Origin: Actinomycetes bacterium | GTDB taxonomy: Bacteria; Actinomycetota; Actinomycetes; Actinomycetales; Cellulomonadaceae | Reading direction: 5' to 3' | Assembly: GCA_023389545.1 (NCBI GenBank) | Contig: JAEWEI010000356.1 | Coordinates: 1-9,640 of the forward strand | Length of the DNA stretch: 9,640 nt | Part shown: piece after piece, positions 1 through 7,958 of the stretch | Layout: the number at the start of each line of letters is the position of its first letter | Position numbering within the stretch: position 1 is the first letter of the stretch | Made by a program: the position numbers and the translations under genes | Notes under the pieces: generated by a model | Database searches by the model: none | What the model saw: the letters and a program-made list of their open reading frames with translations, nothing else | Told to the model about the DNA's origin: nothing

Positions 1-1145
1 TGGTGGTGCCAGCCGCCAACGCGCGCGAGGCGGAGCTCGTGCCCGGCGCCCGCGTGACGGCGGCGCACAGCCTTGCGCAGGTGGCGCGGCTCTGCGGCGC
101 GGACGTCGAGGCGCCTGATGTGCCGCCCGTCGGGGCCGTGCACCTCGACGGCGGGGCAGCCGGCGGGACCGTCGCCGACCTCGCGGACGTGGTCGGCCAG
201 GATGACGCGCGCGCCGCGCTCGAGGTAGCGGCGGCCGGGGCGCACCACCTCCTGATGGTCGGCCCAGCGGGGTGCGGCAAGACAATGCTGGCCGCACGGC
301 TCGCGGGCCTGCTCCCCGACCTGACGGAGGCCGAGGCCGTTGAGGTCACCGCGGTGCACTCCGTGGCGGGGACCTTCGACGCGGAGACCGGCCTGATCCG
401 CCGGCCGCCCTTCGAGGACCCGCACCACACAGCGACCCCGGCGAGCATCGTCGGCGGCGGCAGCGGAGTGGCCCGGCCCGGCGCCGCGTCGCGGGCGCAC
501 CGAGGGGTCCTCTTCCTCGACGAGGCCCCTGAGTTCGCGAACGCGGTGCTCCAGACCCTGCGCCAGCCGCTGGAGCATGGCGAGGTCGTGATCCACCGGG
601 CCGCTGGCGCCGCGCGGTACCCCGCGCGGTTCGTGCTGGTCCTGGCCGCGAACCCCTGCCCCTGCGGCAGGTACGTCGGCAAAGGCCTGGACTGCACGTG
701 CACCTCCGACAGGCGCCGCCGCTACCTCACCAAGCTGTCAGGGCCCTTGCTCGACCGAGTGGACCTCCAGGTCGAGCTGCACGCAGTCTCGCGCGGCGCG
801 CTGGCCCGGTCGGCATGCGCCGCCGGGCCGGGCGAGTCGACAGCAACGGTGGCCGCCCGGGTGCGCGCCGCACGGCAGGCACAGTCCGAGCGGCTGGCGA
901 GCACGCCGTGGCGCACCAACGCCGAAGTGCCCGGGCGCTGGCTCCGCGACCGGCTCGGGCCCGACCGGGCTCTCAGCTCCGACCTCGACCGCGCGCTCGA
1001 CCGGGGCACGTTGAGCCTGCGGGGCGTCGACCGGGTCCTCCGAGTCGCGTGGACGATCGCCGACCTAGCGGGCCGCGCGGCGCCCGGGCGCGCGGACGTC
1101 GGGCAGGCCCTCGCCCTGCGCACTCGCGGGGAGGGGGCGTCATGA
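1..1145 (+). CDS. comM: ComM/YifB family Mg-chelatase-like AAA+ ATPase, C-terminal part (cut by window start)
   Basis: This is a AAA+ ATPase of the YifB/ComM family. In transformable proteobacteria ComM is a hexameric helicase that drives branch migration when taken-up DNA integrates. The role in actinobacteria is inferred from the family. The frame is open at the left edge, with the first full codon at base 3. Counting from there, 380 residues are present, and about 120-130 N-terminal residues (the Lon/S5-like domain) should lie upstream, since the family is about 500 residues. Visible motifs are Walker A GPAGCGKT (residues 87-94), the family motif around PFEDPHHTA (136-144), Walker B LFLDEAPEF (170-178), a cysteine cluster NPCPCG...CTC (217-233) and SGPLLDRVDL (246-255). 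The C-terminal Mg-chelatase lid follows. The stop overlaps the dprA start as ATGA (1142-1145), indicating translational coupling. Confidence 0.95.
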   Translation, partial: VVPAANAREAELVPGARVTAAHSLAQVARLCGADVEAPDVPPVGAVHLDGGAAGGTVADLADVVGQDDARAALEVAAAGAHHLLMVGPAGCGKTMLAARLAGLLPDLTEAEAVEVTAVHSVAGTFDAETGLIRRPPFEDPHHTATPASIVGGGSGVARPGAASRAHRGVLFLDEAPEFANAVLQTLRQPLEHGEVVIHRAAGAARYPARFVLVLAANPCPCGRYVGKGLDCTCTSDRRRRYLTKLSGPLLDRVDLQVELHAVSRGALARSACAAGPGESTATVAARVRAARQAQSERLASTPWRTNAEVPGRWLRDRLGPDRALSSDLDRALDRGTLSLRGVDRVLRVAWTIADLAGRAAPGRADVGQALALRTRGEGAS

Positions 1146-2476
1146 GCACAGGGGGCGAGGGGGCAGCGGTGGAGGGCGCAGGGGCCGAGGGCGGAGGGAA
1201 GCTGGTGCGCTCGGGCGACTGGGGCGTAGAGGCGCTGGCGCGAGCGGCATGGAGCGCGCTCGTCGAGCCGGGCGATCACGTCGCAGGCACGCTGGTGGGG
1301 CTCTATGGGGCCGCGCCGGCGCTCCGATGGGCGCAGCTCGCGGCGACACGAGGCGTGGCCGTCGCTCTCGCGGAAGTGGCGCCGCTCGCTGCCGGTGGAT
1401 CGTCTGATGACGGTGGAGCCGGCAGGGCGTCCGATCTCGTCGCCATCGATGGCGACCCCGACCCGGGCGGCATGTTGGGCCAGGTGTGGCGGCGGTTGGC
1501 TGGCGCCGTGTCCCGGTGGGAGCCGAGGCTCGCCGGGCTCGACCCTCGCCGCGACCTCGACAGGCTGGCGGAGTCGGGCGGGACGCTGCTGCATCCCGCG
1601 AGCACGGGGTGGCCGTCGGTGGTCGACGACCTGGGTCCGGGAGCGCCCCTGTGCCTGTGGGTGCGCGGCGAGCATGATCTCGCGGCCCTGGCGCATGGCT
1701 CCGCCGCGATTGTCGGGTCGCGGGCTTCGACCGCCTATGGGGAGCGCGTCGCCACCGGTCTGGCCGAAGGCCTCGCCGCGCAGGGCGTGGGGATCGTCTC
1801 CGGCGGCGCCTACGGCATCGACGCCGCGGCGCATCGTGGCGCGCTGGCCGTCGGCGGCCGCACTGTCGTGCTGCTCGCCGGAGGCGTGGATCGCCCCTAC
1901 CCGCAGGGCAACGCGCGCCTCATCGAGGTCGCGTTGGCCTCCGGGGGAGCCGCGGTCAGCGAGTCGCCCCCCGGCGCTGCCCCGCTCCGCAGCCGCTTCC
2001 TCCAACGCAACCGGCTCATCGCGGCGCTCGGCTCGGCGACGGTGGTGGTGGAAGCGGCGTGGAGGTCGGGTGCGCTGAGCACCGCCCACCACGCGGCGGC
2101 GCTCTTGCGGCCCCTGGGCGCAGTGCCGGGGCCGGTGACGTCGGTGGCGTCGGCGGGGTGCCATCGGTTGCTCCGCGAGGGAGCGGCGGTGTGCGTCACG
2201 GACACCTCGGAGGTGCTCGAGCTCCTGGCGCCAGCGGGCCGGCTGGCGCCAGAACCCCCCGAGCATGTCCGGCCCGGCGACGACCTCGACCCTGGGACCC
2301 GGCGCGTGCTCGACGTCCTGCCACGCCGCGGGGCAGCGAGCCACGAGGACTTAGCCCGCCGCGCCGGATTGTCGGTGACGGAGGCCCGGTCGGCCGTCGG
2401 CGTGCTCGCGCTGGCGGGCCTGGCCGAGCGGACGCCGACAGGCTGGGCGCGCACGGCAGCCCAGTCGGACAGGTGA
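1142..2476 (+). CDS. dprA: DNA-processing protein DprA
   Basis: DprA (Smf) binds incoming single-stranded DNA and loads RecA during transformation. It is also kept in many bacteria not known to be competent. The product is 444 residues. The start is ATG 1142, which overlaps the comM stop and is preceded by a purine-rich Shine-Dalgarno (GGGGAGGGGG, 1128-1137). A Gly/Ala/Glu-rich tail (about residues 1-20) precedes a helical N-terminal domain (about 25-150). The Rossmann-like core has GSR at 192-194, SGGAYGIDAAAH at 220-231, FLQRNRLIA from 286 and VVVEA followed by SGALSTA near 300-316. The C-terminal 65 or so residues form a winged-helix domain of the DprA type. The low-complexity start is unusual and may be dispensable. 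The context, directly behind comM, fits a DNA uptake or recombination operon. Confidence 0.95.
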   Translation: MSTGGEGAAVEGAGAEGGGKLVRSGDWGVEALARAAWSALVEPGDHVAGTLVGLYGAAPALRWAQLAATRGVAVALAEVAPLAAGGSSDDGGAGRASDLVAIDGDPDPGGMLGQVWRRLAGAVSRWEPRLAGLDPRRDLDRLAESGGTLLHPASTGWPSVVDDLGPGAPLCLWVRGEHDLAALAHGSAAIVGSRASTAYGERVATGLAEGLAAQGVGIVSGGAYGIDAAAHRGALAVGGRTVVLLAGGVDRPYPQGNARLIEVALASGGAAVSESPPGAAPLRSRFLQRNRLIAALGSATVVVEAAWRSGALSTAHHAAALLRPLGAVPGPVTSVASAGCHRLLREGAAVCVTDTSEVLELLAPAGRLAPEPPEHVRPGDDLDPGTRRVLDVLPRRGAASHEDLARRAGLSVTEARSAVGVLALAGLAERTPTGWARTAAQSDR

Positions 2477-2504
2477 TCGCCCCCGTGCCGCCGTCGACCC
2501 TCGC

Positions 2505-2541
2505 CTGGCGCCCCCACATCACACTGAGCGGCGGGGGCCAG
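2505..2541. terminator. possible bidirectional hairpin between convergent genes
   Basis: The 80-base gap between the dprA stop and the convergent surface-protein stop contains an imperfect stem. CTGGC-G-CCCC (2505-2514, with G2510 bulged) pairs with GGGGGCCAG (2533-2541) across a loop of about 18 bases. There is no T-tract on either strand, so a classical intrinsic terminator is not shown. GC-rich actinobacteria often end transcripts at hairpins without U-tracts. Its location between convergent genes is the main support. Confidence 0.3.
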
Positions 2542-2556
2542 CGCGCCCGGGCCGCG

Positions 2557-5500
2557 TCACCGCCAGGTCCGGGCCCGCCGGGCCTCGATGACCAGAGCGG
2601 CGCCGAGCACCATCACCGCGAGCATCACGGCGAGGTAGGGCACGGGCGCGGAGCCGGTCGTGGGCAGCAGGCGTCCGGACCCGGCGGCTGGATCAGACGG
2701 CGCTGGTGGGGCGCCCGACGTGCGCACCACGCTCGTGCACTCGTCGTCGCATGGGCCGCCCGCCGACTGGACCAGGGTGTTGAGGATCTCGACGCTCGGC
2801 TGCGTGGTGGTCACGCGGACCGAGAACGTCAGGGTCTCGGTCGCGGTGAGCGATGGGATGCGCCATTCCAGCCGGCCGCCGACCCGGTCACGGCCCCCGC
2901 GCTCACCGTCGGCGGCGAGGCGATCTCGGCGTGGGGGAGCACACCCGAGAGGTCGTCGACCACCAAGGCGTTCAGCACGGGGCCGCCTCCGGTGTGCACG
3001 GCCCGCACGGTGTACGTGACCACGTCGCCGGTGCGCACCGTGGACCCGGAGGCCGGGTCGCTCGACTTCGTGGTGCGCCAGGCGCCCGGCACGTCCGTGT
3101 TGACGAAGGTGCACACCATCGTGGTGTCGGCCGGGACGTTGACGACCACCGAGACCTCGTCGAAGGACACGAGGTCGGCTGGCTGGCCCGCGGCGTCGAC
3201 ACACGCGAGGCTCTCCAGGCTGTACCCGTCGGTGGCAGGGCTGGAGCCCACCTCCGAGATGCGGTAATCCGTCCCAGGCCGCAATGCCACAGTCGTGCCC
3301 GCGGCAGACCCTGGGACCTCGAGGGGCTCGATTCCAGGGATCGGGGTGAGCAGTTCTGCGCGCAGTGTCCAGTCGGCCGGGACTGCCTGCCCGCCCGCGC
3401 CGTTGACGACCTCCTTGACGAGGACCAGGCCCGAGATCTGGTTGAGCGCCGTGCAGCGAACGATGAGTCCGTAGGGCACCGTGACGCCTCCGTTGAGCCC
3501 GTCCGCATACCCCGGGACGACCTCCCCGGACTCGTCGAGCTGCACGCAGTCCCAACTCGCCGTGGTCCCCGCCGCGGCGTCCGGGTTGAGGTACGGCACG
3601 TATCGGGGGGCTCCGCCCGTCTCCGTCAACTCGTACCGCGTGGCCGGGCTGACCTCGGCCGTGGCGGAGGCAGAGCCCGAAGCGCCGGAGGGCCCCGTGA
3701 GCGAGCCGCTGGGGCCGGTCGCGGCGAGGGTCCACTCGGTGACGTCGGCCGAGCCGCCGTTCGTTGCCTTCGCCACCGTCAGCCGAGACGCGCACTCGAC
3801 GGTGTTGCGCACGACGAAGGCGTTGGCGCCCGCGGCGAGCTGGACGCTCGCCGTGGGGTCGAGTGGCACGGACCCGGAGATGCCAGTGCCGCTCAGCGTG
3901 CTCGACGTGATCTCGCACAGGTCCAGGCCGATGGCGGTGCTCTCGCCGATCTCGAGGGCTGCGCCCTCGGTGTAGCCAGACACGGTCACCCCCCACGGCG
4001 TGGTCGAGGAGTCGAGTTCCAGGCTCGCTTGGAGCCCTTCGAGCTGGTTGCCCTCGGGGATGGGATCGCTGCCGTTGACCACCCACTCCTTGTCGACGAC
4101 GACAGTCGCCGACGCGCTGGGCGATCGGTTGTACACCTGGCAGGTGATCGCGGCGTCCGGTGGCACAGCCAGCGAGAATCCCTCGGACACGTTGTCGACC
4201 GCCACGGGCGCTTGCGTGGTGAGGTCCGTGCAGACGGCGTTGGCGCCGCCGACCTGTTCGAGGGTGAAGCCCGGCTGGACCGTCTCCACGAGCTGGAGGC
4301 GTGTCGCGTCGGTGTCGTCCACGAGGGTGAAAGACAGCGCGCCGGTCACATCTGCCGTCTGCCCCGGCGCCGGGGAGACGGTCCCCGGCGGTGTGCTGAC
4401 AGTGGCGTCGAACGTCCAGCCGCCCGCCGGGGTGGCGTTGCTGACGTCCCCTGGCGGGTTCGTCGCGGGGATGACGTTCTTGACCACCGTCACCGACCCG
4501 GCGCATCCGGCGAGGGCGAGCGCGCGGAACGCCGCAGCGGCCGCGGAGTAGTCCGTCTCGCGGAAGTAGTCGACGCCCTGCACAGGGCCGGAGATCGCCG
4601 CGAGGTTGTCAGGAGGGCCGGTAAGGCCGGCCCCGACGCCGAGCACCGTCACGTTAGTGCTCTGCGACTTCACGGTGTTCGCCGAGAAGACGCCATTCTC
4701 GACCTCCCGGAATCGGGTGAAGAAGCCGGGGCCCTCGCCGTTCGCGTAGAACGTGGGGTTGCCATCGGTGACCACGACGGCGGTGTCGAAGTCGGTGGTG
4801 CTCGCGGCCACCTGGTAGATGCCGCGGTCCCAGTTCGTGCCGCCGACGGGCGTCGGAAGCGCGTCGATCGCGGCGTTGACGGTTGCGGCGCCAGCGGCAG
4901 TGGACACCGGGGTGACGGGCAGGTTGGCGCCCGGGGCAGCCGGGGCCGTGGTGGCGAAGGTGAAGAGGGCGATCTGCGAGTTGGTCCCGGCGAGGGCATC
5001 CACCATCTCCTGCGCGGCGGTCTTCAACGCATCGAAGCTGCCGGCGGTGGAGCCCGACAGGTCGAGCACGAGCGCGACGGTCAGTCCGCACTGCGCCGGG
5101 ATGGCGGGGTTGGCCCGGGTGGTCGCCCAGATCCCGCCGGATGCCACTGAGTTGGTGTCGCCGGTGCCGATCATGAAGTTGGCTGTCGAGGAGTACGTCT
5201 GCCCTCCGCGGAGCACGTTGCCCGTGCGGAACCGGTACGGGGTCGACGTCTCGCCGTTGTCGCCGGTGCCCAGCGTGGACGTGATGCCGTAGTCGGTCGC
5301 GGAGCCCGTCTGGGCGACCCAGAACCGGCGGTCGCGGTTGACCCCGTTGAGTTGTGTGTCAGGCACCACGAAGCTGCAGTCGCCGTCGGCGTCGGAGACG
5401 CACGTGGCCCAGCTGTCGGCGACTGGCGTCGTCGGGCCGCCAGGCCCCCCGTCGTAGAGCTGGAGCGTCACCCCGGCGAGTCCGGCCACCGAGGTGGCCG

Positions 5501-5712
5501 AGTCGCGCACGCCGCCGGCGTTGACGGTGATCACCGAGGAGGTCGGCCCTGGCGTGGGCACGGCCGCGCGGACTGCGGAGACCGGCATCCACAGTGCAGC
5601 GCCGACGACGGCTGCGGCGATGGCGGCGCTGACCCGCAGCCCGGTCCCGCGCCTGCGGTCTGACGTCCTCTTGCGCGCCTCGACAAACAGGTGTGCTACG
5701 GCCCGCGCCCAT
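2557..5712 (-). pseudogene. LPXTG-anchored VWA/SpaA-like surface protein, frame broken twice
   Basis: This gene encodes a large secreted wall protein of about 1,050 residues, likely an adhesin or pilin-like protein. Numbered from the in-frame ATG at 5588, the main frame gives a beta-rich N-terminal module (about 14-130). It then gives a VWA domain with a full MIDAS: D176-L-S178-G-S180, T251 in GGTNWDRG and D275 in VVTDGN. Four SpaA/CnaB-like modules follow, starting near bases 4500, 4130, 3790 and 3440 and each ending in a Cys-containing strand such as CQVYNR or CTFVNT. A DUF11-like module begins near 3075. That frame ends out of register at 2829. The rest of the DUF11 module, LPTTG (2653-2667), a hydrophobic segment and the basic tail RRARTWR continue in another frame to 2557. 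At the 5' end, a signal-peptide-like stretch (about 5640-5560) lies in the main frame, but no ATG, GTG or TTG precedes it there. The best start, ATG 5712 with GAAAGG 11 bases upstream, is one base out of frame. One extra base near 5712 and one missing base near 2870-2900 would restore one intact gene. If these are sequencing errors, this is a normal CDS. The function of the host protein is unknown beyond surface display. Confidence 0.8.
2868..2900 (-). other. 3' frameshift zone in the surface-protein gene
   Basis: On the minus strand the main frame reads GAVTGSAAG and then runs into an unrelated tail that stops at 2829. The frame shifted by -1 reads GRLEWRIPSLTATETLTF, the expected end of a DUF11-type module, and continues to LPTTG. 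One base is therefore missing (or two are extra). A run of five G on this strand (C5 at 2894-2898 on the plus strand) is the nearest homopolymer and a possible site. A missing base in the GGCCGG segment near 2872-2880 would serve equally well. No classical slippery heptamer for programmed -1 frameshifting is visible. Confidence 0.75.
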
Positions 5713-5730
5713 TCCGCTTTGTACCTTTCG
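5700..5730 (-). promoter_or_regulatory. ribosome binding site and start region of the surface-protein gene
   Basis: GAAAGG on the minus strand (5729-5724) lies 11 bases before ATG 5712. Read directly, this ATG gives 117 Arg/Ala-rich codons and stops at 5359. If one G of the ATGGG run (CCC at 5708-5710 on the plus strand) is skipped, translation becomes MARAVAHLFVEARKRTS. It then runs in frame into the basic, hydrophobic signal peptide and the mature protein. Weaker alternatives are CTG at 5690 or 5639, which lack a clear Shine-Dalgarno, or ATG 5588, which would lose the signal peptide. Confidence 0.5.
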
Positions 5731-6063
5731 AGAGGTTAGTGGCGAACCGCCGGGGGCGCGCGCGGGGTGTGCGCAATCGCCCTCTGGGCGACCCGCTCGT
5801 GCGGGGTTGCGCTTTCCCTCTGCCTGGTCATGGCGTGCGGGGGCGCCAGTCACGGCGGGGTGTGGCCGAGGAAGGCGCCGGGTGGCCTTGGCGTTCGACT
5901 CGTCACCTTGTGAGGCGCGTCACTCCCGCACATCACAATTCGGTCTCGGGAGGACGAGCGAGATGCGGCGATTAGGACAACCGACCAGGTATCGCCGAGG
6001 CAGCGGGTGAACTGTGACCAACGGCGCTTGTGGGCCGACTGTGTGACAGGCCACGGTAGGGGC
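5713..6063. other. 351-base divergent intergenic region
   Basis: This gap separates the minus-strand surface gene from plus-strand xerC and must hold both promoters. I find no convincing gene in it; the short open frames have no ribosome binding site or recognisable product. On the minus strand, TACAAA (5723-5718) with TTCGCC 17 bases upstream is a very weak sigma-70-type candidate, and it lies too close to the start to be persuasive. No clear -10/-35 pair is visible for xerC. The only distinctive element is the TGTGA-N6-TCACT palindrome listed separately. Confidence 0.6.
5909..5924. promoter_or_regulatory. CRP/GlxR-like palindrome
   Basis: TGTGA-GGCGCG-TCACT matches the CRP-family consensus TGTGA-N6-TCACA at 9 of 10 defined bases. 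It overlaps a second small palindrome, TCAC-CTT-GTGA (5903-5913). It lies about 140 bases upstream of xerC and about 185 bases upstream of the surface-gene start. CRP/GlxR-type regulators bind such sites in actinobacteria. Binding here is inferred from sequence only. Confidence 0.4.
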
Positions 6064-6996
6064 ATGACAGCAGTCAGCGAGGTCACGGCGACGGCGGACC
6101 AGGTCCGCGCGCTCGCCGACTTCGCCGTGCACCTGCGCATGCAGCGCGGGCTGTCCGACCACACCGTGCGCGCCTACGTCAGCGACCTCGAGCACCTGCT
6201 CGCATACGCCGGGCGGCAGGGCTATGGCGACCTCGCCGACATCGACCTCGGGGTGTTGCGCGGCTGGCTCGCCAGCATGGCTGCCGCGCAGCGCAGCCGC
6301 TCGACCCTTGCGCGTCGCGGAGCCGCCGCGCGGACCTTCTTCGAATGGGCCAGCCGCACAGGCCGCGTGGCCGCGGATCCCGCGCTCCGGCTCGCGAGCG
6401 CGCGTGCGGCCCAGCACCTGCCCACGGTCCTCGCGGTGGACTCGGCCGCCCGCCTCCTCGACGTGGCCCGGACCCGGGCGGACGACGCCGATCCCGTTCA
6501 CCTGCGCGACTGGGCGGCGCTCGAGCTGCTGTACGCCACGGGGGCCCGCGTGGGGGAGATCTGCGGCCTCGACATCGACGACCTCGACCTCGACGAGCGG
6601 ACGGTCAGGGTCCTGGGCAAGGGCGACAAGGAGCGCGTGGTGCCCTTCGGCATCCCGGCAGCCGACTCACTGGCCCACTGGATCTCCCGCGGCCGTCCAG
6701 CGCTCGCGACGTCGGCCTCCGGGGCCGCGCTGTTCTTGGGGCGGCGCGGCGGACGCGTGGACCAGCGCCAGCTGCGCGCCGCATCCCACGAGGTGGCTGG
6801 GCTCGCCGGCGTCGACGACATCGCCCCGCATGCGCTCCGGCACAGCGCGGCGACCCATCTGCTCCAGGGCGGCTCGGACCTCCGCAGCGTGCAGGAGGTG
6901 CTCGGCCACGCGAGCCTGGCGACCACCCAGAGGTACACGCACGTGACCGCGGAGCGGCTGCGGGCATCGTTCGAGCAGGCGCATCCCCGGGCATGA
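6064..6996 (+). CDS. xerC: tyrosine recombinase XerC
   Basis: XerC-type integrases resolve chromosome dimers at dif by cutting and rejoining DNA through a tyrosine, usually with XerD. The product is 310 residues, the normal family length. All catalytic residues are present: R162 (GARVGE), K186 (GKGDKE), H256 and R259 (HALRH), H282 (LGHASL) and the nucleophile Y291 (QRYTHV). The N-terminal SAM-like core-binding domain spans about residues 15-100 ([20 protein letters not shown]). ATG 6064 is preferred, with a weak TAGGGG upstream. An in-frame GTG at 6007 would add 19 residues that do not look conserved. The stop at 6994-6996 lies 23 bases before the sigma-factor start, so the two genes are probably one transcript. 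This looks like a housekeeping recombinase and not a phage integrase. XerC versus XerD is assigned by context. Confidence 0.93.
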   Translation: MTAVSEVTATADQVRALADFAVHLRMQRGLSDHTVRAYVSDLEHLLAYAGRQGYGDLADIDLGVLRGWLASMAAAQRSRSTLARRGAAARTFFEWASRTGRVAADPALRLASARAAQHLPTVLAVDSAARLLDVARTRADDADPVHLRDWAALELLYATGARVGEICGLDIDDLDLDERTVRVLGKGDKERVVPFGIPAADSLAHWISRGRPALATSASGAALFLGRRGGRVDQRQLRAASHEVAGLAGVDDIAPHALRHSAATHLLQGGSDLRSVQEVLGHASLATTQRYTHVTAERLRASFEQAHPRA

Positions 6997-7005
6997 CCCC
7001 TGACG

Positions 7006-7015
7006 AGAGGAGGAG
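7006..7015 (+). promoter_or_regulatory. strong Shine-Dalgarno deciding the sigma-factor start
   Basis: AGAGGAGGAG lies between the xerC stop and ATG 7020, with AGGAGG (7008-7013) spaced 6 bases from the start. It favours ATG 7020 over ATG 6993, which overlaps the xerC stop (ATGA) but lacks a comparable site. Confidence 0.8.
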
Positions 7016-7019
7016 CGAG

Positions 7020-7958
7020 ATGAGTGCGCAGGCCGAGTCTGTTGTGCTGCTCGCATCCCGAACGCACTCCACGGTGACGGCGCCGGAGGGAGTCATCCCC
7101 CAGCCGCACACCGCGGAGGCCGTGGGCACGCTTCCGCAGCAGCGCCGCCTCAACCTCGTCCGGCCCGCCGACGACACGGACGCGCCCACGGCTGAAGACG
7201 ACATCGAGGCGGCCTGGGTGGAGTTCAAGGCCCACGGTGACCGGCGGGTGCGCGAGCGCCTGATCCTGCACTACGGCGCGCTGGTCACGGCTGTCGCCTC
7301 CCGTGTCGGCATGCGGCTGCCGAGCACCGTCGAGCAGGCCGACCTGGTCTCGTACGGGATGTTCGGCCTGATCGACGCGATCGAGAAGTACGAGCTGGAC
7401 CGTGCCGTCAAGTTCGAGACGTACGCGAGCGCGCGCATCCGCGGCGCGATCCTCGACGAGCTGCGCGCGATGGACTGGATCCCACGCTCGGTCCGCACCA
7501 AGGCGCGCGCCGTCGACCGCGCCTACGCGGAGCTCGAGAGCGAGCTGCACCGCACGCCGAGCGAGGCGGAGGTCGCCCAGCGCCTCGACGTGGGGATCGG
7601 CGAGCTCCGCTCGGTCTTCACGCAACTCTCGACCGTGAACGTCGCCGCGCTCGACGAATTGATGGGCGCGGGGTCTGAGCGCTCGGACAAGCTGAGCCTC
7701 ATCGACACGCTCGGCGACGACCGCGCCCGCGACCCCGCCGGCAGCTTCGAGGCCCAGGAGACCAAGTTCCTGCTGGCCAGGGCGATCGAGCAGCTGGGCG
7801 AGCGCGAGAAGATCGTGCTGATCCTCTACTACTACGAGGGCATGACCCTGGCGGAGATCGGCCGGGTGCTGGGGGTCACGGAGTCGCGGATCTCCCAGAT
7901 GCACACGGCGGCCATGCTGCGGCTGCGCGCGAAGCTCACCGATTCGGAGCGGGCCTGA
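7020..7958 (+). CDS. whiG: RNA polymerase sigma factor, FliA/WhiG family
   Basis: This is a group 3 sigma-70 factor. FliA directs flagellar genes in motile bacteria, and WhiG directs sporulation genes in Streptomyces. Which regulon applies here cannot be read from the window. The product is 312 residues. A poorly ordered N-terminal extension of about 60 residues comes first. Sigma region 2 follows, with [17 protein letters not shown] from residue 108 and the family hallmark [11 protein letters not shown] from 139, continuing as [10 protein letters not shown]. Region 3 is [13 protein letters not shown]. Region 4 has the helix-turn-helix in [19 protein letters not shown] from 274. The family is usually 240-290 residues, so the extra length is N-terminal. 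It sits just downstream of xerC. In Streptomyces whiG also lies close to rpsB, which supports an orthologous position. No anti-sigma factor gene is in the window. The 3' end overlaps the convergent peptidase gene by 23 bases. Confidence 0.9.
   Translation: MSAQAESVVLLASRTHSTVTAPEGVIPQPHTAEAVGTLPQQRRLNLVRPADDTDAPTAEDDIEAAWVEFKAHGDRRVRERLILHYGALVTAVASRVGMRLPSTVEQADLVSYGMFGLIDAIEKYELDRAVKFETYASARIRGAILDELRAMDWIPRSVRTKARAVDRAYAELESELHRTPSEAEVAQRLDVGIGELRSVFTQLSTVNVAALDELMGAGSERSDKLSLIDTLGDDRARDPAGSFEAQETKFLLARAIEQLGEREKIVLILYYYEGMTLAEIGRVLGVTESRISQMHTAAMLRLRAKLTDSERA

Noticed and set aside
722..2344. 540-codon minus-strand frame opposite comM and dprA
   Set aside because: It has Arg/His-rich, low-information composition. 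The plus strand encodes clear ComM and DprA motifs.
2868..2900. programmed -1 ribosomal frameshift in the surface gene
   Set aside because: No X-XXY-YYZ slippery heptamer is present at the junction, and a second shift at the 5' end is needed as well.
2059..3267. 402-codon plus-strand frame across the dprA end and the surface-gene end
   Set aside because: It crosses two real genes in the wrong frame and has no start signal or recognisable domain.
2853..5150. 765-codon open frame on the plus strand, antisense to the surface gene
   Set aside because: It is Arg/Gly/Val-rich with no domain or ribosome binding site; it is a shadow of the GC-rich minus-strand gene.
5959..5969. GAGATGCGG shared with 3256-3265 and 8874-8883 as a possible repeat
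   Set aside because: It is too short, and one copy is inside a coding module; chance in GC-rich DNA is sufficient.
6498..7904. 468-codon minus-strand frame opposite xerC and the sigma gene
   Set aside because: It is a shadow frame; the plus strand carries complete recombinase and sigma motifs.
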